Source: Clostridia bacterium
GTDB taxonomy: Bacteria > Bacillota > Clostridia > Oscillospirales > Acutalibacteraceae
Assembly: GCA_017624735.1 (NCBI GenBank)
Contig: JAGAMK010000011.1
Span: 1-33,486 of the forward strand
DNA: 33,486 nt
Reading direction: 5' to 3'
Positions 33,368 to 33,486 of the stretch are shown here, one piece after another. The position numbers and the translations under genes are program-made. Position 1 is the first letter of the stretch. Each line of letters starts with the position of its first letter. The notes under the pieces were generated by a model that did no database searches, was not told the DNA's origin, and saw only the letters and a list, made by a program, of their open reading frames with translations.

Positions 33368-33486
33368 TTCTTCCGCAACAACTTTTACAATCTCTCCCAC
33401 ATAAACTCTGTGGAAATCGTTGTTGGCATAATTCTTCATAATTGTTTCGTCAAGAAAACCGTCAGGTTTCATATCCTGATATGCCA
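33365..33486 (-). CDS. 3' end of an unidentified minus-strand gene (partial)
   Basis: An open frame enters from the right edge and ends at TAA (33367-33365). It gives about 40 codons, with segments such as QDMKPDGFLDETIMKNY and HRVYVGEIVKVVAEE. The frame is open to the edge of the window and ends exactly at a terminator, which supports a real gene. I do not recognise the family from this short C-terminus. Confidence 0.7.
   Translation of the reverse strand, partial: AYQDMKPDGFLDETIMKNYANNDFHRVYVGEIVKVVAEE

Overview
The window looks like chromosomal DNA from a low-GC anaerobic Clostridia bacterium, probably an Oscillospirales/Ruminococcus-like gut organism. The reasons are the AT-rich intergenic DNA, sigma-A promoters of TTGACA-17-TATAAT type, AGGAGG-type ribosome binding sites, a pflB-pflA-fhs operon behind a ZTP (pfl-motif) riboswitch, ThyX in place of ThyA, a BspA-type repeat protein carrying a dockerin, and palindromic intergenic repeats. 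The taxonomic assignment is inference. No phage, transposase, CRISPR array or resistance island is visible.

Layout. Positions 1-850 hold a partial palindromic repeat, then an apparently unannotated minus-strand unit: a -35/-10 pair, a 36-codon ORF with an AGGAGG site, a long-range stem and a terminator. Next, on the minus strand, are a GPH-family sugar symporter (858-2348) and a nine-gene operon running from tmk (10073) down to trmB (2459), with a DUF2156 protein, a GNAT acetyltransferase, a DJ-1 protein, 5-formyl-THF cyclo-ligase, mltG, a U32 (TrhP-type) protein and a YhhN protein between them. A 159-bp inverted-repeat element separates this operon from a divergent thyX (an unusual tandem two-domain ThyX) and a CwlD-like amidase. 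A monocistronic tRNA-Gln(CTG) follows, then an array of small hairpins spaced by the 8-mer ATATCACT.

From 13 kb a GH30-GH43 glycosidase pair is followed by the ZTP riboswitch and pflB-pflA-fhs. A secreted LRR/dockerin protein lies on the minus strand (20424-22769). The alaS-HIT-comEC-holA-rnmV operon, an acyl-CoA synthetase-like gene with a flavodoxin-family protein and thioredoxin, and a divergent pair (a small cysteine-containing protein and an XRE regulator sharing a palindromic operator) complete the window. The last 120 bases are the 3' end of a minus-strand gene.

How the parts fit. One-carbon metabolism recurs: PFL makes formate, Fhs makes 10-formyl-THF, the cyclo-ligase recycles 5-formyl-THF, and ThyX and Tmk consume methylene-THF for dTMP and dTDP. 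The ZTP riboswitch would sense formyl-folate shortage and raise the PFL/Fhs operon. The best candidates for something undescribed are the small ORF/structured RNA unit at 178-629, the tandem ThyX with complementary degenerate motifs, the hairpin/8-mer array at 12.8-12.95 kb, and the XRE/small-protein switch at 33 kb.
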